Shown piece after piece: positions 8,008 through 17,300 of a DNA stretch of 22,694 nucleotides. The position numbers and the translations under genes are program-made. The notes beneath the pieces were generated by a model. That model saw only the letters and a list, made by a program, of their open reading frames with translations. It did not search any database and was not told the origin of the DNA. Positions within the stretch are counted from its first letter, which is position 1. Each line of letters starts with the position of its first letter. Origin of the DNA: JANXLO01 sp038231295 (lineage in GTDB: Bacteria; Armatimonadota; Chthonomonadetes; Chthonomonadales; Chthonomonadaceae); contig JBBRLP010000091.1 in the NCBI GenBank assembly GCA_038231295.1, positions 1 through 22,694 on the forward strand, read 5' to 3'.

Positions 8008-8841
8008 ATGGCGTATTCAGCCGAGATCAGTCGGGTCAATCCGAGCTGCTTTCTGTTTTTGATAGATCAGTCGAAGTCTATGGACGACCCGTTTGGCGGC
8101 GGCGTGGGCAAGAAGAAGGCGGACGGCCTCTCGGATGCCCTCAACCGACTGCTGCAAAATTTGGTCATTAAGTGCGCGAAGGGCGAGGGCATCAACGACT
8201 ACTATGTGGTCGGGGTGATTGGCTACGGTGCGAAGACCGGACCTGCGCTTGGCGGCCCCCTGACAGGGCAGCATCTCGTGCCGATTAGCGAGATCGCGAA
8301 CTCTCCCACGCGGGTCGAAGAGCGCACTCGCAAGGTGGACGATGGCGCAGGCGGCGTGATAGATCAGACGGTGAAATTCCCGGTCTGGCTGGAGCCGGTC
8401 GCGGAGAGCGGCACTCCGATGGCGGAGGCGTTCCAACTGGCGCACAAGATTCTGGAGGGATGGATCACCGCGCACCCCGATTCCTATCCCCCTATCGTCA
8501 TCAATATCACCGACGGTGAGTATAACGTAGACCCCACACAGGAAGCAACAAAGTTGACCTCACTGGCCTCTCAGGACGGCAATGTGCTGCTGTTCAACTG
8601 CCACATCTCCGGCCTGACCTCCTCGCCTATCGTCTTCCCGAACAGCGATGCGGGCCTGCCGGACGAGTGGGCGCGGAAGCTGTTTGCGCTCTCCTCGCTC
8701 CTGCCGGACAACATCAGCGCGTCCGCCCTCGCGGAAGGCTATCCGATTGGGCCGGGCGCACGGGGCTTCGCCTTCAACGCAGACCTGGTAGAACTCATCC
8801 GCTTTCTGGACATCGGCACACGCCCGAGCAATCTGCGCTGA
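8008..8841 (+). CDS. vWA domain protein (TerY-like), first gene of the triad
   Basis: The 277-aa protein is a von Willebrand factor A domain with an intact metal-ion-dependent adhesion site: D20-x-S22-x-S24 (LIDQSKSM), T136 in SGTPM and D169 in ITDGE. It has no signal peptide or membrane segment and is probably cytoplasmic. TerY-type vWA proteins encoded with a PP2C phosphatase and a kinase form the 'TerY-phosphorylation triad' described from comparative genomics of tellurite-resistance-linked stress systems; they are thought to assemble or present phosphorylated targets. This gene is followed after 13 bases by the phosphatase, whose ribosome site (GAGGAG) overlaps its stop codon. The ATG at 8008 is preferred to the ATG at 8003 because it is in frame with the domain. 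Confidence 0.85.
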   Translation: MAYSAEISRVNPSCFLFLIDQSKSMDDPFGGGVGKKKADGLSDALNRLLQNLVIKCAKGEGINDYYVVGVIGYGAKTGPALGGPLTGQHLVPISEIANSPTRVEERTRKVDDGAGGVIDQTVKFPVWLEPVAESGTPMAEAFQLAHKILEGWITAHPDSYPPIVINITDGEYNVDPTQEATKLTSLASQDGNVLLFNCHISGLTSSPIVFPNSDAGLPDEWARKLFALSSLLPDNISASALAEGYPIGPGARGFAFNADLVELIRFLDIGTRPSNLR

Positions 8842-8854
8842 GGAGAGTCCGTCT

Positions 8855-9736
8855 GTGAACCTGACCCCACAGGGATTCTGGCTGCCGAAGGCCGGGAACT
8901 CCGAATCGGACTACGAGGATGCCTTCGCTATCGGCCCTGCCGGGGTCGCCATCGCGGACGGGGCCACGGAGTCGTCGTTTGCACGCGCCTGGGCTATGTC
9001 GCTGACCGAGGGGTTCGCCTGCGAACCCCTCACCACCTCACCCGACCTTAACGAACTTCTGGAGCGTGTCGGCCCTTTGCAGCAGCGGTGGCACGAAGGT
9101 ATCGCCTGGGATCGTCTGCCCTGGTTCGCCGAAGACAAGGCCCGCAACGGCGCTTTCACCGCCCTGCTGACCCTGCGATTCGAGGAGACGCTGACGACTG
9201 AGGGAGAGCCGGACAGTTCCACGGTCGAACGCCGCTGGTACGCCTTTGCTATCGGCGATACCTGCCTGTTTCAGATTCGTGAGGAGGCGATGCATCTCGC
9301 CTTCCCGCTGAATACCGCTGCCGCCTTTGACAGCACCCCTCTGCTCCTCTCCTCGAACCCGGCTCGCAATCTGCACGTCTGGGAGCAGGCCGAAGTCCTC
9401 AATGGCAGTTTCCAGCCGGGAGATACGCTTCTCCTGATGACCGATGCACTCTCGAAATGGTTCCTCACGGAGGTCGAAGCAGGCAACAGCCCCTGGCACA
9501 TTCTCAACGCGATCCGCAGTCAGGAAGAGTTCGCCGCGTTCGTGACCGAACTCCGGACCTCTCATCACATCAAGAACGACGACACGACTCTGCTGCGTAT
9601 TCAGGAGACAGGCGTCGTCCCGATGCATGATGCCATCCCTGCCGAGCCTGCGGAATTATCAGACGGGGACAAAAACGAAACACCGGATGCCCTCGCTCCC
9701 ACGCCTGCGGAAGCCGCAACAGAGGAGGCCATATGA
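8855..9736 (+). CDS. PP2C-type serine/threonine phosphatase, second gene of the triad
   Basis: The 293-aa protein dephosphorylates Ser/Thr by family. Metal-binding motifs are visible in order: SDYEDAFAI (D22), AIADGATES (D35-G36), LLMTDALS (D197) and KNDDTTLL (D242/D243). The classical R-x-x-N-E-D start and the DGxGG motif are degenerate, as in the divergent PP2C branch found in triads of this type. A 40-residue Pro/Glu-rich tail ends the chain. The GTG start at 8855 has GAGGAGAG upstream, overlapping the vWA stop. The gene's own TGA overlaps the kinase ATG (ATGA, 9733-9736). It probably reverses the phosphorylation made by the neighbouring kinase; this is inferred from context. Confidence 0.85.
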   Translation: MNLTPQGFWLPKAGNSESDYEDAFAIGPAGVAIADGATESSFARAWAMSLTEGFACEPLTTSPDLNELLERVGPLQQRWHEGIAWDRLPWFAEDKARNGAFTALLTLRFEETLTTEGEPDSSTVERRWYAFAIGDTCLFQIREEAMHLAFPLNTAAAFDSTPLLLSSNPARNLHVWEQAEVLNGSFQPGDTLLLMTDALSKWFLTEVEAGNSPWHILNAIRSQEEFAAFVTELRTSHHIKNDDTTLLRIQETGVVPMHDAIPAEPAELSDGDKNETPDALAPTPAEAATEEAI

Positions 9737-11190
9737 GCTGGCCTCCAGCCTCCGATTATCAGGACGCTATTCAGAACCCGCTCACCTGCTTTCACGACAT
9801 GGAGCTGAAAGCGGGCCGGGTTGCGGTCAACAAACTCGGGCTGCCGCGCGTGGCGTCCGGTAACTTCGCCAGCGTCTATGAGATGCTGAACGGCGCGAAC
9901 CGCTGGGCGGTGCGGTGTTTTCTGCGACAGGGCGAGGATCAGCAGAACCGCTATGCCCTGCTCAGCCTCTACCTCTCGAAACTGGTGGTTCCCGGTCTGG
10001 TCGAATTCTCGTATCAGCAGGAGGGCATCCGGGTTCGCGGCAAGTGGTACCCCATCGTGAAGATGGCGTGGGTCGAAGGGCAGACGCTGACGACTTACGT
10101 GCAGAAGAACCTGTTTCAGCCCGAAAAACTCCGCAATCTCGCGCTGCAATGGCGGGGACTGATAGATCGGCTGAGACAGCACAAGATCGCCCACGCCGAC
10201 CTTCAGCATGGCAATGTTCTGGTCTCGCCGCAGGCCCAACTACGTCTGGTGGACTACGACGGGATGTTCGTGCCGAGCCTGCGCGGTCGTCGCAGTTCGG
10301 AACTCGGCCATATCAACTACCAGCATCCCCGGCGCACCTCGGAGGACTACGACGAGCGCCTGGACAACTTCTCCGCTCTGGTCATCTATACGGGGCTGAT
10401 GGCACTGAGTGTGGAACCCGGCCTCTGGAAAAAATTCGATACCGGCGAGAATCTGCTTTTCACGGCACAGGATTTTCGCCAGCCGGAGAAGTCCGTCCTG
10501 CTGACCTATCTCCAGCGTCACGCCGACCCCGGACTGCGAACCCTCGCCACGCAGATTGCCAACGCCTGTCACGGCACGGTCGCGCAGGTCCCGGAGTTCC
10601 GCTCGGTCGTGGACAATCTCACCCACGATCCTCCGGCAGAACCCTGGTGGCAGGGAGCGAAGATCGAACCGCCGCATCCGCCGACAGCAGGGCAAACGGC
10701 CTCCCCTGCGCCAAAACCTGCCCGCTCGCGCAGTCTCGATATTTCAGGATGGGAGCCGAATCAGATTCAGGTTCCGCCGATGCCATCGCGTCCCACGCCC
10801 TCCTCTGCATTGCCTGCTATAGCCCCCCCCTGGGCAAAGCCTTCCGAAGTCGAAGCGCCGATACTGTCGCCGCTGCCGGAACACATGAAACCGAGCGTCC
10901 TGCCCGGAAACGACGCGACGTCAACGAATGAGGTGCAGCGGACACACTCGGTGGGCAAGCGGGTTTCGGGGTGGCAGAGTACCTCCTGCGTCGTTGCGGT
11001 TCTGCTGATGTTTGGCGCAGGGATGATGGCGGAGGTCGTCTACGAAAAGGTGATGACACAGGTGCATTCCGCCGAGGCGAAGGTCGCGAAAGTTGGCTCC
11101 GAAGTGGCGGCGCTGACCTCTTCTCCGGCTTCCACAGCGAAACATACGCACTCCAGTCACGTCAAAAAGAAGAAAAGCAAGCCGCACTGA
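9733..11190 (+). CDS. Membrane-anchored protein kinase-like protein, third gene of the triad
   Basis: The 485-aa protein has a protein-kinase fold at about residues 38-295: glycine loop SGNFASVYEM, catalytic loop HADLQHGN (D156, N161) and a DYDG in place of DFG (D174). The usual VAIK lysine is an arginine (WAVRCF, R61), so activity or nucleotide mode may differ. A proline-rich linker (about 300-410) leads to one transmembrane segment (about 419-437), then a short segment ending in a lysine-rich tail (KKKKSKPH), so the kinase domain is tail-anchored. The ATG overlaps the phosphatase stop and has AGGAGG upstream, making translational coupling likely. The linker contains a run of eight Cs (10823-10830). 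A kinase following vWA and PP2C genes is the hallmark of the TerY-P triad. Confidence 0.85.
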   Translation: MSWPPASDYQDAIQNPLTCFHDMELKAGRVAVNKLGLPRVASGNFASVYEMLNGANRWAVRCFLRQGEDQQNRYALLSLYLSKLVVPGLVEFSYQQEGIRVRGKWYPIVKMAWVEGQTLTTYVQKNLFQPEKLRNLALQWRGLIDRLRQHKIAHADLQHGNVLVSPQAQLRLVDYDGMFVPSLRGRRSSELGHINYQHPRRTSEDYDERLDNFSALVIYTGLMALSVEPGLWKKFDTGENLLFTAQDFRQPEKSVLLTYLQRHADPGLRTLATQIANACHGTVAQVPEFRSVVDNLTHDPPAEPWWQGAKIEPPHPPTAGQTASPAPKPARSRSLDISGWEPNQIQVPPMPSRPTPSSALPAIAPPWAKPSEVEAPILSPLPEHMKPSVLPGNDATSTNEVQRTHSVGKRVSGWQSTSCVVAVLLMFGAGMMAEVVYEKVMTQVHSAEAKVAKVGSEVAALTSSPASTAKHTHSSHVKKKKSKPH

Positions 11191-11243
11191 CCCGCTGCCT
11201 CTCCTCTGCCGACCTGCTTTGTGTCCATCTCCCTGCTGCAAGG

Positions 11244-11249
11244 TACAAT
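11244..11249 (+). promoter_or_regulatory. Possible -10 element (TACAAT) immediately before a start codon
   Basis: TACAAT ends eight bases before the ATG at 11257, with a weak TTGTGT 19 bases upstream. If used, transcription would start at or next to the ATG and yield a leaderless mRNA. No strong Shine-Dalgarno is present at the usual distance (only AAGG at about 11240), which fits that reading. Confidence 0.35.
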
Positions 11250-11256
11250 AGACGTT

Positions 11257-12387
11257 ATGAACAACACACTTTCTCTCCCTGTCGGGATTGACGACCCGAT
11301 CAACGCCGCTATCCTCTCGGTCTCCGAAGATCGCATTCAGGGCTTTCAGCCCGATCCCTTTGGCGAGATCGCTGCCCTCAGTGAAGTTCCCATAGAAACG
11401 GTGATCGAACGGGTGCGGGCGATGCTAGAGGCGGGGGTGATCCGGCGCGTTCGGCAGACCCTCATGGCGACGAACCTGGCACAGGGGGCGCTCGTGGCCT
11501 GGAAGGTTCCCGAAGACCGACTCAACGCGGCTTTCGAGACGATGTTTCAGGAAGACCCGTTTTCCGGTCATGTCGTGATTCGCTCGGCGGACGCGGCGAC
11601 GCCCGGTTCGAGCTACCGACTCTGGACGACACTGAAAGTGCCGCAGGGCTACTCTCTCGCCAAACACGCGGAGTTCCTGCGGCAGAAGACGGGGGCCGAG
11701 AGTTTCCTGCTGATGCCTGCGAAGCGACTCTTTGCGTTGGGCGTCGGTCACGTGCGGCGACGGGAGATGGTGCCGGGCAGCAAGTCGGACGCGCTGGCTG
11801 GAGTGATTGGCACGGAGATTGTGACACTCAGCGCTCTGGACTGGCAGGTGCTAACGGCGCTGAAACGTGAGTTTGCGCCTTCCGAACTGCGGCGTGATCT
11901 CTGGGCGGCGCGGGCGGAGGAGGCAGGGGTCTCGCTCGATACGTTCCTCGAGGTCGGCAACTCGCTGCACACCCGCAAGGTCATCGGGCGTTTCTCTACC
12001 TTCCTCGAACACGTCAAGCCGGTGAATGAGCAGCGGGTGACCCGCTACAACGCCCTCTTTCACTGGGCGATTCCGGCAGGCCGCGAGATCGAAACCGGGC
12101 AGCAGGTCGGGCGCTTCGATATCATGACCCACGCCTACTGGCGCGAAGGCGGCCCGGAGTTCCGCAATGTCAATATCATGGGCGTCGCGCACGGCATGGA
12201 AAAACCGATGGTCATGGCGCATAAAGCCGCCATTGATGCCCACCTCCAGGAAGTCGGTATCCCCGTCTCCTATACCAACGTCTTCTGGGGAGGCCGCAGC
12301 GAGATCAAACCCTCCGAAATCGCGCCGCAAGCCTACCGCGATTTCTGCCTCGCCAACGGCCTTGATGTGGAGAAGATGCGGGAATAG
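11257..12387 (+). CDS. Lrp/AsnC-type two-module protein, siroheme decarboxylase (AhbA/AhbB)-like
   Basis: The 376-aa chain contains two Lrp-like modules in tandem. The first has a helix-turn-helix (EIAALSEVPIETVIERVRAM, about 37-56), then IRRVRQTLMATNL and an ACT-like part (ALVAWKVPEDRL). The second begins near residue 188 (VTLSALDWQVL) and continues with VIGRFSTFLEH and THAYWRE (H292). The pattern of a winged helix with a G-x-I-R-R-x loop and an ACT-like domain with a conserved HxY matches siroheme decarboxylases of alternative heme / heme d1 synthesis, usually two proteins of about 150-180 residues (AhbA and AhbB, or NirD/L/G/H). Here they would be fused. No other heme genes are nearby, and a transcription-regulator role remains possible. 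An upstream GTG (11221) is in frame but poorly supported. Confidence 0.6.
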   Translation: MNNTLSLPVGIDDPINAAILSVSEDRIQGFQPDPFGEIAALSEVPIETVIERVRAMLEAGVIRRVRQTLMATNLAQGALVAWKVPEDRLNAAFETMFQEDPFSGHVVIRSADAATPGSSYRLWTTLKVPQGYSLAKHAEFLRQKTGAESFLLMPAKRLFALGVGHVRRREMVPGSKSDALAGVIGTEIVTLSALDWQVLTALKREFAPSELRRDLWAARAEEAGVSLDTFLEVGNSLHTRKVIGRFSTFLEHVKPVNEQRVTRYNALFHWAIPAGREIETGQQVGRFDIMTHAYWREGGPEFRNVNIMGVAHGMEKPMVMAHKAAIDAHLQEVGIPVSYTNVFWGGRSEIKPSEIAPQAYRDFCLANGLDVEKMRE

Positions 12388-12446
12388 CAAAAGCAAATTG
12401 AATTACGCGCTTCCATCCTCCGAAAGGTGGGGGTGAGGCAATCCAT

Positions 12447-13529
12447 TCACGGTGAGGGGAACAGGCGGGTGATGAACCAGTAGGAGCCTGCGAGACCGAT
12501 GAAGACGGCTCCGGCGGTGGCGGATCGAAGATACCAGACGGGCTGTTTGCGGGCGAACCAGGCCAGAACAGGCGCGGTAAGCAGGACGATGGTCGCCTGA
12601 CCGATCTCGACGCCGATGTTGAAGGAGGCCAACGCGACGACGAGCGCGGTGCGAGGCAGACCGACCTCCGCCAGCGCACTCGCGAAGCCGAAGCCGTGAA
12701 TGAGGCCGAAACCGAAGGCGTAGTAAGGGCGGAGATCGCGGGGCGGGGCAGGCGGGCTATCCGCAGGGACAGCAGTGCGTTCGCGCCGCATTGTCCGCAG
12801 GTTGTCTATGGCAATCGCGACGATGGAGAGGGCGATCAGCGGCTCGATGAGGCGCGGTGAGGGGGCGAGGATGCCCGTTGCCGCCAGAGTCAGAGTGATG
12901 CTGTGCGCCAGCGTGAAGGCAGTCACCGTTTTCAAGAGCGATTTCAAACTGCCGCCGAGCAGCAGAAGCCCCAGCACAAACAAAATATGATCCGGCCCGC
13001 CGAAGATATGGTCTATCCCTTCCCGGACGTAGCGGAGAGCGACGGCGGAGGCACGAGGCTTCGGCTGATTGTGCAGCAGCGAGGGATGAGCCGCATCCAG
13101 CAAGGTCTCCTGCACCGCCTGCCCCTTCCACATGATTGTGACGACGGTGCGGGACTGCGCGTCCTCCGGGTAGAGGCGGGCCAGCACCTCGCACTCTTTG
13201 GCCGTAATCGTCACTATCGTCTGCCAGGAGAGAATGTCGTTGGCGTTGTCCCCGATGACATTCACGTTCTTCGGCAGCAGGTCTCTGCCATCGAAACGCA
13301 GATGCAGACGCCGCCGCACCGCCCGATCGAGCTCCACCGGTGTCAGCGCGGTACGTCCCTCCGCTCTCAGCAGGCGGCTAATCGGAGTCATCGCATTGAC
13401 GATCACATCCTGATCCCGATAGACGATGCGGATACCGGAAAGCGCCGTGTCATGCGCTCTGGCAGGGCCGGAGAGACTCAGCAGGACGCAGACAACGAGC
13501 AGAACCGCCGAATGAATTTTTGAAAGCAT
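12447..13529 (-). CDS. HupE/UreJ family membrane protein with an extracytoplasmic N-terminal domain
   Basis: The 360-aa protein has a signal peptide (residues 1-25, cleavage ARA-HDT), an extracytoplasmic domain of about 140 residues, and six to seven transmembrane segments from about 165 to the end. Family motifs are GIDHIFGGPDHILFVLG (D173, H174, D180, H181), TAFTLAHSITL (H209), SIVAIAIDN and FGLIHGFGFASAL (H278), with FNIGVEIGQ. HupE/UreJ proteins are linked to nickel or cobalt uptake or metal-enzyme maturation. The longer form with an N-domain is widespread and its substrate is usually unassigned. The start has AAGGTGAG upstream at a slightly long spacing. It converges with the siroheme-decarboxylase-like gene; no hydrogenase or urease genes are present in the window. 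Confidence 0.82.
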   Translation of the reverse strand: MLSKIHSAVLLVVCVLLSLSGPARAHDTALSGIRIVYRDQDVIVNAMTPISRLLRAEGRTALTPVELDRAVRRRLHLRFDGRDLLPKNVNVIGDNANDILSWQTIVTITAKECEVLARLYPEDAQSRTVVTIMWKGQAVQETLLDAAHPSLLHNQPKPRASAVALRYVREGIDHIFGGPDHILFVLGLLLLGGSLKSLLKTVTAFTLAHSITLTLAATGILAPSPRLIEPLIALSIVAIAIDNLRTMRRERTAVPADSPPAPPRDLRPYYAFGFGLIHGFGFASALAEVGLPRTALVVALASFNIGVEIGQATIVLLTAPVLAWFARKQPVWYLRSATAGAVFIGLAGSYWFITRLFPSP

Positions 13530-13634
13530 CAGATGAACTCACCTTGAGTAGACGACTAACCCGGCGATTTGTCGGGCGAAATCGGTAAATAAGGACAGCG
13601 ATAGTTTGACGCTTGCACATGAAAAAGGGATGAA

Positions 13635-13650
13635 AAACGGCCTACCGTTT
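13635..13650 (-). terminator. Rho-independent terminator of the unknown acidic gene
   Basis: AAACGG and CCGTTT form a perfect six-base stem with a four-base loop. On the minus strand the stem runs into TTTTTC. It begins 12 bases past the stop codon at 13662. Confidence 0.6.
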
Positions 13651-13661
13651 ATAACAAGGGG

Positions 13662-14186
13662 TCACGAATCTTTCTCTTCCCACGTGTGTCGGGGCTTCAT
13701 TTCATGGCCGGAAGGGTCTGTCGAGAGAACATATTCATGCAGGCCGTCAATCGGATACAGCGGTTGGCCCTCTTCATCAGTCGCGAAGAGCGTCCAGGAA
13801 GCGTGGGGCAGTTCCTCCGAAGGGTAGTCAACGATTTCCGGATCGGCGAGCATATACGCGATATGGAACAGCAGTTCGTACTGCATCACGCGGACGACCT
13901 CGTTAATGTCCTCCCGGTTTGCACCGGATGCGAGCAGTCGCTCCAGAGCTGGGCCGAGACCTGCACCGGGTTCCTCTGGGCGCTGTTTTGAACACGCGAT
14001 ACTCCCATCAATCCATTCGACATCGTCTTCTTCTACGACCCCTTGCCACGCACCATGCAGGAAAGCGTATTTGTCGTACTGAGGGATGCCTTCCCGGACT
14101 TGCGAATCGGCACAGGAATCCGGATCACTCGCCCCAAAAGCGCGGAAGTACGCCGTATACTTCTTGACCTCATCGTCTTGTGTCAT
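13662..14186 (-). CDS. Hypothetical acidic protein, family not recognised
   Basis: The 174-aa protein is strongly acidic (for example VVEEDDVEWIDG) and predicted soluble, with no signal peptide or membrane segment. Visible stretches are a possible helical core (RLLASGANREDINEVVRVMQYELLFHIAYML) and a C-terminal part (ASWTLFATDEEGQPLYPIDGLHEYVL) that reads like a mixed alpha/beta domain. I do not recognise a family. The ATG at 14186 is firmly supported by AAAGGAGG four to five bases upstream. The gene is isolated: it is divergent from the large disordered-tail gene, with a terminator just behind it. Small acidic orphan proteins of this kind include immunity-type proteins, but nothing here proves that. 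Confidence 0.75.
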   Translation of the reverse strand: MTQDDEVKKYTAYFRAFGASDPDSCADSQVREGIPQYDKYAFLHGAWQGVVEEDDVEWIDGSIACSKQRPEEPGAGLGPALERLLASGANREDINEVVRVMQYELLFHIAYMLADPEIVDYPSEELPHASWTLFATDEEGQPLYPIDGLHEYVLSTDPSGHEMKPRHTWEEKDS

Positions 14187-14272
14187 GGCTCCTCCTTTGC
14201 AGTCCGCCTGCCGTCCGGCAGCGACTTCATGCTCCTTATGAGTATAGCCCCATAGCCCGCAAATTCTGCCGA

Positions 14273-14302
14273 TTGACCCGCGCAGGACAATCGGTGTATA
14301 AT
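14273..14302 (+). promoter_or_regulatory. Strong sigma70-type promoter of the large disordered-tail gene
   Basis: TTGACC (14273-14278) and a perfect TATAAT (14297-14302) are 18 bases apart. Transcription would start near 14309, giving a leader of about 75 bases before the ATG at 14383. The pair lies in the 196-base divergent spacer and is the best promoter in the window. Confidence 0.75.
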
Positions 14303-14382
14303 GGTAGTGTATTGGCTATACGCGATTTTTTCAGTTTTTCAAGCCGGATACCGTTTGCAGTGAAAAATCAGGAGACTATGTA

Positions 14383-17300
14383 ATGAGCAACGACGAACTC
14401 TTGCCGGGTTCCGAGCCGCCTCCCGCAACAGAAGAGGCCGCCGGGTCCGCGCAGGAACCGTCCGAGGCGGTTGCGCCGCCTGCGGCCCCGACGCGAAGGC
14501 GTCGGACGAAGCCCGCAGGGACTGACGCAGCAACCGTTCCCGACCCGTCCGTCATCGAAACCCCGACGCGAGCCACCCGCTCCCGACGTAAAGCCGCTCC
14601 CACCGGAGCGGAAGACCCACTCCCCACCCCTACCGTCGAAACGCCTGTTACGACGGAAGGCTCCTCTGCGCCCGAAAAACCTGCGGCTCGCCGCCGGGCG
14701 GTCTCCAAATCGAAACCGGTGGTCGTCGAGGCGTCGGCCCTGCCCGAGGCGGAGGCCGCTCCTGTCGTCGAAGCGAAGCCCCGCTCCCGACGACGCGCCA
14801 AAACGCCCGAGGAACCAGCAGCCCAGGAGACGCCTGCCTCGGAACCCGTCACGCTCCCGGAGACAACGGCAGAAGTGACCGCTGTTCCCGAAGCGGCCCC
14901 GCCAACCATGCGCCCGGAACCACGCCGAACACGCGCCCGCAGCCGCCGCAAAACCGACGCGACGCCTGATATCGCCGCTACGACTCCTGCTGCCGAGACC
15001 GACACCACCGAACCCCCTGCCGGCGCACTGCCTGCGGAAGCGGCAGTGGAGAACGAGGCGGCGGAGACGGTCGCGCCGGAACGAACACGCCGCCGACGCC
15101 CCGCCCGCAACCGCCGCACGGTCGAAGAGACGCCTGCTGTCAGCGCCGAGACTGCCGCAGCCACGCCGGACGAACAGGCTACAACAGTCGAAGGAACGGC
15201 TGTTGAGTCTGAAACGGCCCGTACCCGCACCCGACGACGCGGAGGGCGTGGACGCCGACGCCCCGAAGAGGAACTTGAAGTCAGCGCGGAGGCCGAAGCG
15301 GTCGCCGAGCCGGAACCAGAAGTCGTGCCGGAACCCGTCGAACCGCCTGTGGACCTTACCGTCGGCGCTCATCTTATCTCCCGCAACGGCCTGCCGGAGA
15401 TCATCATTGATGACGTCTTCTATCCGCCCCTGCTCTTCTTCGGCAACATGGAAGGCCCCAAAAATCGCCAGCGGGTTCTCTCCGAAGTGGGCCGCGCCGC
15501 GAAGGCCGGGATTCACCTGCACTCCACCCTCGTAGAACTGCCCTGCCCGCTCTCCGAAGCCAGCCACGCTCTCGAAGAGATTGACGACCGGCTTCGCGCC
15601 GTTCTGGAAGCCGATCCCGACGGTTTCGTCATGCCGCGCATCGTCTTCATTCCCGCACGCGGCTGGAAACGCGAATACCCGACCGACATCAGCGCCTACG
15701 CCGACGGCACGAACGGCGATCCCTCCCTCACCAGCGAACGCTTCTGGCAGGAGGCCGAACGCTCTCTCGCCACCCTCATCGCCCATCTGCGCGAATATGC
15801 GTGGGGCCGTCGGGTCTTCGGCTACCATCTGGAGCGCGGTGAGTGGTTCCAGCCTGCCGAGCAGGGCTTCGACCGCAGCATCGCCAACCGCGACGCCTTC
15901 CGGGACTGGCTCCGCGCCCGCTACCGGGACAACCTGGTCAGTCTGCGAGCCGCCTGGTACGATGGCGACGTGCAGTTCCACACCGCCGAGATTCCGCCCC
16001 TGCCCACAAAAGCCAATCCGCAGCGGGCTTTCTTCGAGGCACGGCGCGAACGGCGGGTAATAGACTTCTACGAGTTCACCTCCGAAAGCACGGTGAAGCG
16101 GCTCATCGCCCTCGCGAAGGCTGTCAAACGCGCCACCGCGCATCAGGCACTTGTCTCGGTCTGCTACGGCTACACCTTCGAGTTCGGACACGGCTACAGC
16201 GGGCATCTCGCGCTCGGAATGCTCGAAGCCGCGCCCGGTATAGACCTCCTCTGCGGCCCGCCCTCCTACCGCGACCGCAATCCGGGCGGAGGCACGTCTT
16301 TCCCGGCCCCAATAGATTCGCCGCCGCTGCATGGCAAGCTCTGGCTTACGGAAGACGACACCAAGACCTTCCTCGCCCCGACCGAGCAGGACCCGGACGA
16401 CTTCAATCCGCGCCTCCCCGACCGATTCGCCACCGAGCAGGCCCTGGCCCGCATGGTCGGCAAGACGCTGTCGCACGGCACGGGCGTCGGATTCATGGAC
16501 CTATGGGGCGAAGGCTGGCTGGACGACGAGGGCCTCTGGGAGCGCATCGGGCAGTTCACCGCACAGTACGCTACCTTCCAGCGCCGCCGCGAATACCCGC
16601 GTGTGCCGGAAGTCGTCGTAATGATAGACGAGCGCAGCCTGCTGCATGTCCAGCGCGGCGAGCCGTTCTTCCGCCGCCTCACCAACGGCCTGCGCGAGAC
16701 CCTTCAGCGAGCCGGCATCTCCTACGGCCTCTACCTCCAGAGCGATCTGCTGGCGGAGAACTTCCCGACCGAGGCCAAACTCTATCTGTTTCTGACACCC
16801 TACCGTCTCTCTGCCGAGCAGCGCAGCGTCATCAAAGAGAAGTTGCAAAATGGCGGCAAGACGCTCGCCTGGCTCTATGCGCCCGGCTCCTGCGAAGAGC
16901 GGCCTACCATCAACGGCATCCTTGAAGAGGGTACGAGCGGCACGGTCGGCATGACCCTGCGCCCGCAGGAATGGAACTCGGAGATCGGGTCGCGAGTGCT
17001 GGAACCGCGCCACCCACTCACCGACCGCCTGACGAGCCGCGAACTCGGCGTCCGCGAACGCCTGAATCCCTCCTACTATGTCGCGGACGAGACCGCGAAA
17101 GTCCTGGCGGAGTACCAGGGATCGGGCCTGCCCTCGATCGCGGTCAAAGAGTGGCCGACGTGGAAATCCGTGTTCCTCGGCGAGCCTGTTCTGCCGCTGG
17201 AACTGCTGCGCGGCCTCTGCCGCTACGCGGGCGTTCACCTCTGGACGCCGCAGGGCGACGACATTGTTTCGGTCGGAAGCGGCTGGGTAACCCTCCACGC

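Noticed and set aside
12388..12446. Possible bidirectional terminator between the convergent genes
   Set aside because: Only weak, interrupted pairing (CCTCC with GGTGG) and no T tract were found.
14368..16476. Long open frame antisense to the disordered-tail gene
   Set aside because: It mirrors the GC-rich low-complexity region, starts without a credible ribosome site, and the plus strand has a near-consensus promoter and a folded core.
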